A stretch of 64,000 nucleotides of DNA from Candidatus Peregrinibacteria bacterium HGW-Peregrinibacteria-1 (GTDB lineage: Bacteria > Patescibacteriota > Gracilibacteria > UBA1369 > LOWO2-01-FULL-3). Below the pieces are notes generated by a model. That model worked only from the letters and a program-made list of their open reading frames with translations, was not told the DNA's origin and did no database searches. The stretch's first letter is position 1. Every line of letters begins with the position of its first letter. The stretch lies in the NCBI GenBank assembly GCA_002839505.1, contig PGYE01000001.1:895995-959994 (forward strand). Direction: 5' to 3'. A program made the translations under genes and the position numbers. This document shows, piece by piece, positions 33,953 to 44,800 of this stretch.

Positions 33953-36925
33953 ATGAAAATAATCAATGTCATTACCACGCTTAATGACACGCGATCAAAA
34001 ACACTGACCTCAAAACTAAAAACCAGTTTTCAAAAGCTGGAATCCGCCCACATCATAGACAGCTACCTAATCAACAAAGAATTTCATCAAGACCACCTTG
34101 ATGAAATTTCTAAAATACTCTCAAATTCTATCTCGCAAAAGACCACCATTGGCACCTTCATTCCGCCAAATGACACCAGTTTTATCATTGTTATAAATTA
34201 CCTCCCCGGAGTTACCGACAACCTTGCTACAATCGCAAAAGAAGCAATAAGAGACCATCTAAAAATCGATTTTCAAGCCGATGAAAGTATCCACAGTACC
34301 AAAATAATATTGCTCAAGGGAATTCTCTCTTCTGAAGAATTAATTAGCCTAAAAACTCAACTCTCCAATCCCCTAATCCAAAAATTCCAAGTCTTCACCA
34401 ATCAACAATACTCAGAGAAACAACAAGCAATATTCTCGCCTCCCCTTGTTGAAATAAAACCAAGAAAAGACCCCGCCGACACGGTCTCCATTCTAACAAT
34501 GAGTGACGCAGAACTAAAAGAACTAGGAAAAAAAGGCATTAAAAACCAAGACGGCAGCTTCCGTGGACCACTATCTTTAAGCCTTCAATATCTCAATACA
34601 ATCAAAGAATATTTCAGAAAAACAAACAGAAACCCCTACGACATTGAACTAGAATCCATAGCCCAAACCTGGTCCGAACACTGCAAACACACCATATTCG
34701 CATCCCCGATTGATGAAATTGCCGAAGGCCTCTACAAGGGATACATTAAACGCGCCACCAATGAAATCCGTTCAAATAAAGGGGATCAAGACATTTGTGT
34801 TTCCGTATTTTCCGACAACGCTGGGGGTATTATTTTTGACGAAAACTGGATCATCACAGATAAAGCAGAAACTCATAACAGCCCATCAGCGCTCGACCCC
34901 TTTGGTGGTGCGATCACTGGAATTGTCGGAGTAAATCGCGACACAATCGGCTTTGGAAAAGGTGCAAAACCAATCATTAACAAATATGGATTCTGTGTCG
35001 GCAACCTTAAAGACAACGAACCTATTTATCGTGATGCCTCCCTGCACACCCCCACGCTGACGCCACCAACCATTCTCAACGGAATAATTGCCGGCGTAAA
35101 CGAAGGCGGCAACTGCAGCGGAATTCCAACCCCCCAAGGATTTGTCTACTTCCACAATGACTACAAGGGAAAACCACTGGTATTTGTCGGTACAGTCGGC
35201 CTAATCCCAAGAAATATAAACTCCAAACCTAGCTGGGCAAAATCCGCACTTCCTGGCGATTTAATTGTCGTAATCGGCGGACGAGTAGGTCTCGATGGTA
35301 TCCATGGCGCAACATTTTCCTCCGAAGAACTCGACCCCGGTAGCCCATCAACCGCTGTTCAAATCGGTGACCCCTACATTCAAAAAAAACTATCTGATGC
35401 CCTCATTAAAGAGGCCCGTGATCTTGACCTTTACAACAGTATCACCGACAACGGCGCCGGAGGCATATCATGCTCAGTTGCCGAGATGGCAAAAGAAAGT
35501 TACGGATGCTATGTGGAACTCGACAAAGTCCCAACAAAATATCCAAACTTAGCTCCCTGGGAAATATGGATATCAGAATCCCAAGAACGCATGACCTTAG
35601 CAATACCACCAGAAAAATACTCACAATTCCTTGAAATAATGGAGAAACACGAAGTCGAAAGTGCCATCATCGGAAAATTTACCGACAGCGGTAAATGCCA
35701 AGTTTCATTCAATAAACAAATTATTCTCGACCTTGAATTAGACTTTCTACACGATGGTGTCCCCCTGAATCATCTGCAAACCGACTACACTCCTAAAACT
35801 CCCTCCCCAACACAGATTTTAGCTCCAGAAAATATCACGGACGAGCTCCTTACACTCCTCCAATCACCAAACATCGCATCATACAAATTTATATCCCGCC
35901 AATATGACCACAATGTACAAGGAGGATCAATCATCAAACCGCTTCAAGGCCCAGGCGAAGTGAATACCGACACTACTGTGACGCAACCACTGACCCCAGA
36001 AATCTCTCAACAATCAAAAAGAGCAATCATCTGCTCACAAGGAATCAATCCTCACTACAGCGCACTAAACACCTACCACATGGCCGCCGCCGCGATCGAC
36101 ACCGCCATTCGTAACATCATATCCGCCGGCGGCCCCCTCTCCCACCTCGCCCTTATGGACAACTTCTGCTGGTGTAGCGCAACCGAGCCATATCGCCTCG
36201 GCCAACTAAAAGAATCCGCCAAAGCCTGCTATGAATATGCCGTAGCCTATGGCACTCCATTTATATCCGGTAAAGACTCCATGTTTAACGACTTCAACGG
36301 ATATGATAAAAATGGTGAACCGATCAAAATCTCAGCCCCTCCCACTCTCCTCATCTCCTCAATCGGCGTCATCAAGGACTACACTAAATCTATCTCAATT
36401 GACCCCAAGCTACCAGGTGACCTTTTGTACATACTAGGAGAAACTTTGCCAGAAATGGGAGGCAGCCAATACCTCGTCAATAAGAACGACGACCAAAACG
36501 AACATGTCCCCAAGGTAAACGCCTCCACCGCCACAACCCTCTACAACCTCTTCACCGCCGCCGCCGAAAAAAGATTGATTGCCTCATCCATCAGCCCCAA
36601 CCTCGGCGGCCTCGCCATCGCCCTCGCCAAAAAATCTATCTCATCACAATTCGGCATCGAAATCGACCTCACAAATATTCCGCGCCCCACAGACTTCCAG
36701 CGCTTAGACTTCATCCTATTCTCCGAAACACACTCTCGCTTCATCGTTAGCATTGCCCCAGAAAACAAAGAAGCCTTCGAAAAACATTTCCAGCAAGTTC
36801 CCTTCGCCCACATCGGCCACATCACCTCAGACAACAATTTCACCATCAGCCATGCCGGAGCCTCCATCATCAAAACAACAGTCGATGAGCTAACCAAAAA
36901 CTACCATAAGCCCTATCTCACATGA
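33953..36925 (+). CDS. purL: Phosphoribosylformylglycinamidine synthase, PurS-PurL fusion
   Basis: Fourth step of purine synthesis: amidation of FGAR with ATP and ammonia. 990 residues. The catalytic part begins near residue 180 (MSDAELKELGKKGIKN) with SLSLQYLNTIKEYF, QTWSEHCKHTIF, HNSPSALDPFGGAITGIVGVNRD, DGIHGATFSSEEL and ITDNGAGGISCSVAEMAKES, all PurL signatures. The first 170 residues (I-x-V-I-T-T-L-N-D-T, SSEELISLKTQLSNPLIQKF) look like a fused PurS-type subunit-bridging domain. It is shorter than the roughly 1300-residue single-chain enzyme because the glutaminase is separate: purQ overlaps its stop by 4 nt. TATAAT at 33934-33939. Confidence 0.93.
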   Translation: MKIINVITTLNDTRSKTLTSKLKTSFQKLESAHIIDSYLINKEFHQDHLDEISKILSNSISQKTTIGTFIPPNDTSFIIVINYLPGVTDNLATIAKEAIRDHLKIDFQADESIHSTKIILLKGILSSEELISLKTQLSNPLIQKFQVFTNQQYSEKQQAIFSPPLVEIKPRKDPADTVSILTMSDAELKELGKKGIKNQDGSFRGPLSLSLQYLNTIKEYFRKTNRNPYDIELESIAQTWSEHCKHTIFASPIDEIAEGLYKGYIKRATNEIRSNKGDQDICVSVFSDNAGGIIFDENWIITDKAETHNSPSALDPFGGAITGIVGVNRDTIGFGKGAKPIINKYGFCVGNLKDNEPIYRDASLHTPTLTPPTILNGIIAGVNEGGNCSGIPTPQGFVYFHNDYKGKPLVFVGTVGLIPRNINSKPSWAKSALPGDLIVVIGGRVGLDGIHGATFSSEELDPGSPSTAVQIGDPYIQKKLSDALIKEARDLDLYNSITDNGAGGISCSVAEMAKESYGCYVELDKVPTKYPNLAPWEIWISESQERMTLAIPPEKYSQFLEIMEKHEVESAIIGKFTDSGKCQVSFNKQIILDLELDFLHDGVPLNHLQTDYTPKTPSPTQILAPENITDELLTLLQSPNIASYKFISRQYDHNVQGGSIIKPLQGPGEVNTDTTVTQPLTPEISQQSKRAIICSQGINPHYSALNTYHMAAAAIDTAIRNIISAGGPLSHLALMDNFCWCSATEPYRLGQLKESAKACYEYAVAYGTPFISGKDSMFNDFNGYDKNGEPIKISAPPTLLISSIGVIKDYTKSISIDPKLPGDLLYILGETLPEMGGSQYLVNKNDDQNEHVPKVNASTATTLYNLFTAAAEKRLIASSISPNLGGLAIALAKKSISSQFGIEIDLTNIPRPTDFQRLDFILFSETHSRFIVSIAPENKEAFEKHFQQVPFAHIGHITSDNNFTISHAGASIIKTTVDELTKNYHKPYLT

Positions 36926-37686
36926 TCAAAACCCTCATCATCACCGGTCTCGGAATTAACTCCGAAGAAGAAACCGCTTTCTGCTTCCAAAGAGCAGGAT
37001 CAGAAATATCATTCGTCCACATCAACGACCTAATCCAAAACCACAAAATTCTAGATCAACACCAAATCCTCGCATTCCCTGGTGGATTTTCATATGGAGA
37101 TCACACCGGATCCGGCAATGCTTTTGCCAACAAGATCAAAAACCATCTTCTCGAACCGATCATCAAATTCGCCGATCAAGACAAACTAATCATTGGAATC
37201 TGCAATGGCTTCCAAATCCTAACAAACCTTGGATTACTACCCCGCACAGAATCCAACCACCCTTCGCGAGAAGCCGTCCTCATGCCCAACGAATCCGCCA
37301 CCTTTCAATGCCACTGGACCGACCTGAAAATATCCTCCCAAAAATGTGTCTGGACCAAAGACATCAACGAAATAGAGTTGCCAATCGCCCATGGTGAAGG
37401 AAATTTCTACTGTTCCCCGGCTACCCTAAAAACATTAATAAGCAACGACCAGATCGCCCTACAATATAAAAACAACCCCAATGGATCACTTCACGACATC
37501 GCTGGAATATGCGATCCCACGGGTAAAATATTTGGCCTAATGCCACACCCCGAAAGATTCAACTCCTTCGCAAATCACCCCAACTGGCAAACCAAAAAAG
37601 AAGTTCTAGTTCGCCAAAAGCAGCCCATCCCCGAAATTGGCGATGGCCAAAAGATCTTCGACAATGCCATAAATTATTTTCAATAA
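36922..37686 (+). CDS. purQ: Phosphoribosylformylglycinamidine synthase glutaminase subunit PurQ
   Basis: 254 residues, class I glutamine amidotransferase that feeds ammonia to PurL. Key features: FPGGFSYGDHTGSGNAFA, the nucleophile in GICNGFQILTNLGLLP (Cys94), and LMPHPERFNSF near residue 208 with catalytic His and Glu. ATGA overlap with purL shows tight coupling. Other purine genes are not in the window. Confidence 0.95.
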   Translation: MIKTLIITGLGINSEEETAFCFQRAGSEISFVHINDLIQNHKILDQHQILAFPGGFSYGDHTGSGNAFANKIKNHLLEPIIKFADQDKLIIGICNGFQILTNLGLLPRTESNHPSREAVLMPNESATFQCHWTDLKISSQKCVWTKDINEIELPIAHGEGNFYCSPATLKTLISNDQIALQYKNNPNGSLHDIAGICDPTGKIFGLMPHPERFNSFANHPNWQTKKEVLVRQKQPIPEIGDGQKIFDNAINYFQ

Positions 37687-37729
37687 ACCCCTGATAATGT
37701 TAATCTTCCAATAAGCCCTTAAAAGAAAC

Positions 37730-37987
37730 ATGAGCAACAAAATCATCTACTTCCTACTAGGCACACTCAGCGCCAGCATCATATTGGCGGTATTCATGAA
37801 CACATTTGGCGTGACCGGAGTCTATTTAGGCTTCCTGTTGACCGCTGGACTTACCTACTACCTCTACAAAAATGCCAAAAAATACCACTATCTCAAGGCA
37901 GTCTCATACGGAATGGCAAGCGTTCTGATAATAGGAGTACTTGCATACATCCTATTAATTAGCCAGACAGCCTCCCTCCTCAACTAA
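37730..37987 (+). CDS. Small three-helix membrane protein of unknown function
   Basis: 85 residues with three hydrophobic segments: IIYFLLGTLSASIILAVFM, GVYLGFLLTAGLTYYLY and AVSYGMASVLIIGVLAYILLI, connected by basic loops (KNAKKYHYLK). No family recognised. GATAAT at 37693-37698 may serve as a -10, so it could be transcribed separately from purQ. Confidence 0.6.
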   Translation: MSNKIIYFLLGTLSASIILAVFMNTFGVTGVYLGFLLTAGLTYYLYKNAKKYHYLKAVSYGMASVLIIGVLAYILLISQTASLLN

Positions 37988-38011
37988 ATATTACGGACAA
38001 ATTGCGACACT

Positions 38012-40243
38012 CTATTCTTCAATCATAATCTTCCTCGGCTTCGCCCCCTTCGCGGGTCCGACAACTCCATTTTCTTCCAGCAAATCTATCAACCTAGCAG
38101 CCCTCGCATAACCGACCTTTAGCCGTCTTTGAAACAATGACGCCGAAGCTTTTCTGGTCTCTTGCACCAGCTGAAACGCCTGCTCATACAAAGCATCATC
38201 AGAAGCTCCCGCCTTCGAATCCGGAATACCATTCAAACTCTCATTGGCCGTCTTCGTTGAAATAATGCTCTCATTATAATTTGGCTCAAAAGTTAGCTTC
38301 AACCTATTTGTCACACGCTCAATCTCCTGCGTCGAAACATAAATTCCCTGAACACGAACCGGCTTATTCTTACCAGTCGGCAAATACAACATATCCCCTC
38401 GTCCCACCAAGTCCTCAGCCCCCGAACCATCCAAAATCGTCCGCGAATCAATTCCACTACTAACAGCAAACGCAATTCTGGAAGGAATATTTGCCTTAAT
38501 AAGACCCGTAATGACATCAACCGACGGTCTTTGTGTAGCCACAATCAAATGAATACCCACCGCACGCGCCATCTGCGCAATACGACAAATCGATGCCTCT
38601 ACCTCCTTACTTGCCACCATCATCAAGTCTGCCAACTCATCAATCACCACAATAATACTAGGCATTTTACCGACCCCCTCAAGCTCATTATATTCAAAAA
38701 TATTACGCACCCTATTAGTTGATAATTCCCCATATCGACGAGACATTTCCGCAACCACCCACCTCAAAGAAATAGCCGCCTTCTCCGGATCCGTTATCAC
38801 CGGCGTCAACAAATGCGGAATATTATTATAGGAAGAAAGCTCCACCCTCTTCGGATCAATCATAATAAATTTCAAATCTTGCGGTGAATTCTGATACAAC
38901 AATGAAATCAAGAAAGAATTCATACAAACCGACTTACCACTACCCGTAGCACCCGCTATCAACAAATGCGGCATCGTCTCAAGATTACCAATAATTGGCT
39001 TTCCTGAAACATCACGCCCCAAAGGCAAAGTCATCTTAGACACGGAATCCGTAAAGACACCACTCTCCATAATCTCCCTCAAATGCACCACCGCCCGATA
39101 CTGATTTGGAACCTCAATACCAACAAGTGATTTACCGGGAATGGGAGCCTCGATACGAATACGCTCCGCCGCCAAAGCCAATGCTAAATCATTTTTCAAT
39201 CCCGTAATTTTCGACAACTTCACTCCCTCCGAAGGCTTCAATGTATATTGCACCACCGTCGGCCCCACATTCACCTCCTGCATCGCCACATTAATTCCAA
39301 ATTGCTTCAACTTATCTTTAATTTGCTCCGCACTCTTCACCAGCTGCTTCTCATCGATCGTCACATTACTATCTCCATCCTTCAACAAATCCAAAGACGG
39401 GAACTCCCAATCCAATGTCTCACTCACCTCATGTTCAACTGCTTTATCATTAAGCTCCTCCTTCAACTCCTGCTCCACCTCTTTATTGATTTTAAGACCA
39501 CCATCATCTTCCCCCTTTATCACCTCATCAATATCTCTATCTCCACCACGAATCTTCGCCCTGTGAATCATAATCTCCGGCGCATCCCCATAATCATCAG
39601 CCTCCTCTTCAGAATCATCAAACTTAGTTCGCGAAGACAATCTCTGCCTTCCTTCTCCTCCTTTTACAATCTCAAATTTAACATTTGGAATAATTAGCCG
39701 CGCAATATCCCTCAAAGACAAATCAAACATCAAAAGCAACGAAACCAAAAACGCCCCGAGAAAAATTGTCGTCGCCCCAATCCTTCCCATTCCCAAAACC
39801 TCAATAAAAACAAAATTGGTCACAAAACCCACATAACCTCCATATCTCCCCGCCGCCGCATACTCATATATTTCGTCAATCGGCACCGACAAATGAATCA
39901 AACTCAAAACAGAAATCATGAAAAATATCACCCCCAGAATCCTCGCCGGACCAAACGCCACCTTCTTGGAAAAAAACAACATTCCCGCAATAAAAAACAA
40001 CATCGCCGGCACAATATTAATCCCAAACCCCAACACCGGACTCAAAGCCCCAATAAAAAAACTCCCAATCACACCAAGTGAACCATATAAACTCAAAATA
40101 ACCAAAATCCCCAAACACAAAAAAACTATTCCCAAAATCTCCCGCGCAACCGTCGAACTAACCTTAATTTGAAAAGATTTTTTGCCGGCTCTTCTACGAA
40201 CCACCGAACTTCTTGTGGCAGTTCGCCTTTTTCTTCTTGCCAT
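38012..40243 (-). CDS. ftsK: DNA translocase FtsK/SpoIIIE
   Basis: Pumps chromosome ends through the closing septum. 743 residues: basic N-terminus, four membrane helices (about residues 30-185), a linker rich in Glu/Asp, then the motor: EVNVGPTVVQYTL, PGKSLVGIEVPNQYRAVVHLREI, IAGATGSGKSVCMNSFLISLLY (Walker A near 430), FIMIDPKRVELSSYNNIPHLL, VVIDELADLMM (Walker B), RAVGIHLIVATQRPSVDVITG, and a C-terminal winged-helix gamma domain (RRLKVGYARAARLIDLLEENG) for polarity sequences. The short linker is typical of reduced genomes. Confidence 0.95.
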   Translation of the reverse strand: MARRKRRTATRSSVVRRRAGKKSFQIKVSSTVAREILGIVFLCLGILVILSLYGSLGVIGSFFIGALSPVLGFGINIVPAMLFFIAGMLFFSKKVAFGPARILGVIFFMISVLSLIHLSVPIDEIYEYAAAGRYGGYVGFVTNFVFIEVLGMGRIGATTIFLGAFLVSLLLMFDLSLRDIARLIIPNVKFEIVKGGEGRQRLSSRTKFDDSEEEADDYGDAPEIMIHRAKIRGGDRDIDEVIKGEDDGGLKINKEVEQELKEELNDKAVEHEVSETLDWEFPSLDLLKDGDSNVTIDEKQLVKSAEQIKDKLKQFGINVAMQEVNVGPTVVQYTLKPSEGVKLSKITGLKNDLALALAAERIRIEAPIPGKSLVGIEVPNQYRAVVHLREIMESGVFTDSVSKMTLPLGRDVSGKPIIGNLETMPHLLIAGATGSGKSVCMNSFLISLLYQNSPQDLKFIMIDPKRVELSSYNNIPHLLTPVITDPEKAAISLRWVVAEMSRRYGELSTNRVRNIFEYNELEGVGKMPSIIVVIDELADLMMVASKEVEASICRIAQMARAVGIHLIVATQRPSVDVITGLIKANIPSRIAFAVSSGIDSRTILDGSGAEDLVGRGDMLYLPTGKNKPVRVQGIYVSTQEIERVTNRLKLTFEPNYNESIISTKTANESLNGIPDSKAGASDDALYEQAFQLVQETRKASASLFQRRLKVGYARAARLIDLLEENGVVGPAKGAKPRKIMIEE

Positions 40244-40362
40244 CTGCTAATAAATTCATTAAAGAACAGAGAAAAATATAACGAAAAGCACACAAAAAAG
40301 AAACAGCAAAATCAAAAACCACCAAGCCAATACACTAAAATTAATACCAATCTTCACCATAC

Positions 40363-40480
40363 TTATTTTGCGTCATCGCGATTACATTGAACCACTTATC
40401 GGCACACTCTTATTTCTCTTGGGCGTATCGGAGCCTTTGCGGGCCGGTGCCTTTCACCGACTAATCAGAATAAGATTACC
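40363..40480 (+). repeat. Hairpin repeat, locus C (left half only)
   Basis: From 40363 to about 40451 this is nearly identical to the left part of the complete element at 51943-52032, in the same orientation: TTATTTTGC end, GCGATTACATTGAACCAC, the same 23-nt arm (40401-40423), TCGGAGCCTTTGCGGGCCGG. After GGTGCC it continues CTTTCACCGACT as in the left halves of loci B and D, then diverges (AGAATAAGATTACC). The matching right arm is missing. The remaining sequence between ftsK and the island (40244-40618) shows only this and a promoter. Confidence 0.85.
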
Positions 40481-40559
40481 ACCCGTAGCCCGCCTTTTCA
40501 CCGCTCCCCAAAGCGAATTTTTTGGCTAACAATGAAAAACCGAGCCTAAGATCACAACA

Positions 40560-40587
40560 TTGACAAAATAGGCTTATATGTGATACA
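40560..40587 (+). promoter_or_regulatory. Promoter of the first island gene
   Basis: TTGACA at 40560-40565, 16 nt, GATACA at 40582-40587 preceded by TG-T (extended -10). Leader to 40619 about 25 nt. Confidence 0.5.
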
Positions 40588-40618
40588 GTGTTATATTAAT
40601 TTTGTAATCTTCAAAATA

Positions 40619-41698
40619 ATGACAAAAATCTTTCAAATAATGAGAAATCCTAGACCAAAAATAGCAGTCGAAACTGAAGACCGCAGAGCAGAAGGTGATG
40701 CGCTTACAAATGATGCCAAACACTTTGCAGGCACACTAATTAACAAAGGCCTAACCGTTCAGGACTTAGGAAGTGAAAAAGCTCCCCTTAGAAGAGAAGG
40801 TGATAATCGCGATGCAATGGTATCTGCCGTCAGAAAAGAATACGCAAAAGCGGCAAATTTTACAGTTGCGGAAGAATCTACAGGTGATAATCCTTTAGAA
40901 AAGCTAAATGATGTAGAAAAAGCCTGCCTTGAAGAAATGAAAAGTAATTTTTTTCGGGATGGGATTGCGCTCATTGATGAAAATTTAAATCAAAAATCGT
41001 ATGAAGCTGCACTAAAAAAAGACCCATCAGCTGGACAATCATGGGAAATTATTCAGAAAAGATTATTAGACAATGAAGCTACTCTCCTGAAAAAAGCTGT
41101 CGAATTATCAAAACTCACAGGCAATCAAGAAGGTGAAGGAGTCATTTTAGTTGGAGTATATGAAAATGGCGACCTTGCAATCAGACAAAGAAGTTCAGAA
41201 ATTGTAAATGCAAGGTGGACGAAAAACTGGAAAGACGGGGTGAGAGAGGAATCTGAAAAAGGTGAACTGGTGCTTCTATTCCACCCTATTGCTTATTTCG
41301 GCTCTATGGGTGGCAGCCCTATTAAATACAGGGGGCGATGGGCAAAACCTATTGAAATTATTATAGCCGTAGAGAATGCTGGTTATCATGTGCCAGCAGA
41401 TGTAGAAGACAGGAATCCTTACCATCAGCCAGTACTGGGTGAGAAAAAAGGTTTGGTAGCTGCTTATGAAGCTATAACTTACGAACCCTACGTCAAGAAC
41501 GACAGATTAGCATTACTTCAATGCCCTTACTATGTACGTTATGAGTACGCTGGCGATGATTTTGATTTTGAGAGGGATGATTACTCCGACGCCGAAGTGT
41601 ATGTTGTTGAGGGGAGGAATCATAAAACCTTCATCGACAGTACAACTGCTGACTCGGAAGATCCCTGTTGTGGCGCGATACTATGGCTGAGAGGCTAA
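40619..41698 (+). CDS. Island protein of unknown function (359 aa)
   Basis: Start at the ATG at 40619 (MTKIFQIMRNPRPKIA), with a second possible ATG at 40640. Soluble. Roughly two parts: a charged, helical N-terminal half (RREGDNRDAMVSAVRKEYAKAA; EKLNDVEKACLEEMKSNFFRDGIALIDENL) and a beta-rich second half (GVILVGVYENGDLAIRQRSSEI, ELVLLFHPIAYFGSMGGSPIKYRGR, IEIIIAVENAGYHVPADVEDRN), ending in an acidic stretch and DPCCGAILWLRG. I do not recognise a family. Followed by a strong terminator, so it is transcribed separately from the large-protein operon. Base use is less C-rich than in the flanking plus-strand genes, in line with acquired DNA. Confidence 0.7.
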   Translation: MTKIFQIMRNPRPKIAVETEDRRAEGDALTNDAKHFAGTLINKGLTVQDLGSEKAPLRREGDNRDAMVSAVRKEYAKAANFTVAEESTGDNPLEKLNDVEKACLEEMKSNFFRDGIALIDENLNQKSYEAALKKDPSAGQSWEIIQKRLLDNEATLLKKAVELSKLTGNQEGEGVILVGVYENGDLAIRQRSSEIVNARWTKNWKDGVREESEKGELVLLFHPIAYFGSMGGSPIKYRGRWAKPIEIIIAVENAGYHVPADVEDRNPYHQPVLGEKKGLVAAYEAITYEPYVKNDRLALLQCPYYVRYEYAGDDFDFERDDYSDAEVYVVEGRNHKTFIDSTTADSEDPCCGAILWLRG

Positions 41699-41731
41699 GA
41701 TTTAATTTTGAGCTTTAGTTCTATCTTATTT

Positions 41732-41758
41732 AGACCCCATTATGGCGGGGTCTTTTTT
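41732..41758 (+). terminator. Intrinsic terminator after the 359-aa gene
   Basis: AGACCCC (41732-41738) pairs with GGGGTCT (41747-41753), followed by T-rich sequence to 41758. Confidence 0.9.
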
Positions 41759-41820
41759 CATTTGAAAAATGTATCAAGCTTGAATATCAATCTCTTAAAA
41801 ACGATCTGCCCCCTATTCAA

Positions 41821-41851
41821 AATTGATCAATTCCAAGTAATATGCTACAAT
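41821..41851 (+). promoter_or_regulatory. Promoter with palindromic -35 region, large-protein operon
   Basis: TTGATC (41823-41828), 17 nt, TACAAT (41846-41851) with TG-C extension. The -35 lies within a perfect 12-bp palindrome, AATTGATCAATT (41821-41832), which could be an operator. Leader to 41874 is about 16 nt. Confidence 0.6.
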
Positions 41852-41873
41852 TAGGGGATATCTAAAAATCAAA

Positions 41874-44800
41874 ATGACTATCCTATCTCCAGAAGATAAC
41901 GATGCTCAGGTCCAACCAGACCAAGAAGCAAAAGTTAATGAATCAACATCACCAAAGATTGAAGGTATTTCTGATGTCATTCGAGGAAAGCTAGGCAGCG
42001 TGCTTAATGGTACAAGCCAAAATGCTGAAAGTAAGGAAGGCAGTACCCTTAATCAAAGAATTACTTCGCTCGTACAATACTTTCGCCGCTGGAGTTACTC
42101 TCAAGGTAAAGTAATCATGCCCGACATTATTGATATAATTTCTAATATCATAAATCACAAAGCCGTTATTGATTCATTTGGTCAATATGAAGATTACGAC
42201 AGGTGCCAAAATTTACTAGAAGCAGAGGCCGTACAGTTTGAATCAACTCTAAAAAAGAATGATAACACAATACGCAAACATCTCACCAGCTGGGGAGTCA
42301 CACCAAAGTTGAACGGTATATTTTTAGATGCTCGCTGGCTTGATAGTGCACTCCACAAAGCTATTACAAAGTTCAATAAACCTCAGAGCGAAAGAGACCC
42401 CAGAAAGCCAGAAGATTTTAGAAAAGCCCAGTTTAAAGCCCTTGAAGAAACCTTGTCAAATGACTTTGAAGGTGATTTAACCCAGATTGCTACAGGGATC
42501 AGCGACAAAAGCTTCACACTCGAAGCAATTAGCTCTCAACTTCTAGCACACCAATCAACTCCCGCAACAACCTTTATCCTCGATAATATTCCAACAAAAG
42601 GATTTCGTAAAATACCTAAAAGAGAAGAGTTTGAAGGTGAAACATATCATATTGAAAAAGAGACAAAACTTAAAAGGAACACGGGACTTACAGTCGTCGG
42701 CCCAAATGATGATCCACGACAACTACCAAAAGGAGTTTTATTAGATAGCAACTTTGGGTACAACAAAGATGGCTCAAAAAGAATCCCCGCACACATCATG
42801 ATTATTGACGACCATGAAGGCTTTGGCCAACTTGTACACGACACCGCCACCATCCAACTGCTAAACATCATTAAGAAAACAGGCTTGGATAGCTCTTACC
42901 AAAATGAAAACGGAGAATATCAAGCCCTTGTCAAGAAGCTTGATGCCGACACGATTCTTTCATCTTGGATCATAAAAAACCTCAATCACCCACTTTTGCA
43001 AAGCTCAGAATTTCGAGAAATATTGAGAAAAATAAGCATATGTGAAGATTTTAAATTAGGCTCAACAATTTTGGCATACGGCGTAAAATCAAGAGATTAT
43101 GTCTATATTATTCACGGAGTCCTAGACCAGTCTATTGAACTTGTTAAAACCAATAAAAGAGAAAAATTAAAAAAAGAAATTGAAGAGGAAGAACAAAAAG
43201 TTGCCCAGGCTGGACACAGCAACAGTGAAAAATTAGAAAAATTAAAAGAATATCTATCTTGGACAAATACCACCCCTCTTGAAAAGGAGGATTTTGAACT
43301 AGTATTGAACATTATGCATCAAGCACTTCCTTCAATAATCACAACTCCATTCGCATTTGATCATATTCTTCAGACTGCTTATCAGTCTGAGAGAGAGACC
43401 TATGATCAAATCTCGAAAGGATATGAGGCAGGAGAGTTTGAAATAGCTGGCTCAATGTATGACAAGGATTTACTAGTAATTTCAAGTGCAAGCGGCACCC
43501 CTCTCCCTGAGTTTAAAAACAGACAAGGTTTATACATATTTTTGAGAGGACAAGAACATCTTAATCGCGAACTTGTTCTTACAAAAGATGGCAACTCATA
43601 TGATCTGGCCACTAATGCAGAAAACATGAAAAGTCTGCTCAAATATGACTTTGCCTCATTAGCCAACATGATTAAAACTGCTGAACAGGTGCACGTTTCA
43701 CACCTAATTATGAAAAAACAAAGCGAAATCACTGCATCTAGTGACCCCGAAAAAACAAAACTTCTAGAATATGAACTGGAACAGCTACAAAGACATTTTC
43801 AACTCAACAAGGAGGGTGAAGTTTGGAGAAGCAGAACTCAAAACATGGCCTGTGCATTCAGCTATTTGCCCGAACATGACATCATGAGAATCATCGTTGA
43901 TTGGAAAAAACAATCAACAAAACAAAAAAAGAAAGGAGATTCCAAGACAAGCTCAAAATCTTCCATGCCAGCCCTTGGTGATTTGCCTGCAATTGAAGAC
44001 AGAAAACTAAAAGTTACGAAAGATGATTTTAATGCACTATTCGACAACTACTCCTACACCCCTGAAAACTTAGTGAAGCTGTTTGAAGAAGATTTCGGCA
44101 CCGACTTTGACAGCGATGTACAAACTGCACAATTTGACACATTACGAGATCACGTTCTTCAAGTTTTACATCAATATGAGGTCTTCTTTTCTTACAACAA
44201 TTTACCAGCACGAATTACTCCCAAGTTCATGAGGCTTACCCTACTACTCCATGACATTGGTAAACCAACAGCTGTTAAGCAAGGTGAAAAGCATTTACAG
44301 CACGAGAAAACACTACCAATTTTGGAATCCACCTTTGAAGCACTTGGCTTTTCCAAAGAAGAAATTGCTCTAGCCAGCGCATTAGTTGAAGAAGACCCTA
44401 TCGGCAAATATATGTTAGATAAAAGCTCATTAGACGAATGCCTTGAAACAATAAGAAAACAAGCCGGGAAAACATCGTTAGAACTAAAAGATTTTTATGA
44501 TCTATTAATGATGTTTTACATGTGTGATTCTTCATCATACACAGCAAAACCAAAGCCCGGCAAACCATCCCCACTAGACAAGCTATATCTTCTAGATGAT
44601 GCCAATAGAGTAATCAGCTTTGCGCCAGCTAAAGAACAAAAAGTCGATGATTTAAGTGCGGCAATCGAAACATACAGTCGACTAGATCAAATTTCCTCAG
44701 TAGACAGCTTGGAAGAGTACATCAATGCTAACAGAGAACAAGTTGAACAGCATGCTCAGAAAATCACGAAAGGCAGTTTCAATCAACAAATGCAGCAAAT

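Noticed and set aside
42798-42970. DHH-family phosphoesterase domain in the giant protein
   Set aside because: IDDHE and LDADTILSS resemble DHH motifs, but their order is the reverse of the canonical family and other motifs are missing; kept only as a remark.
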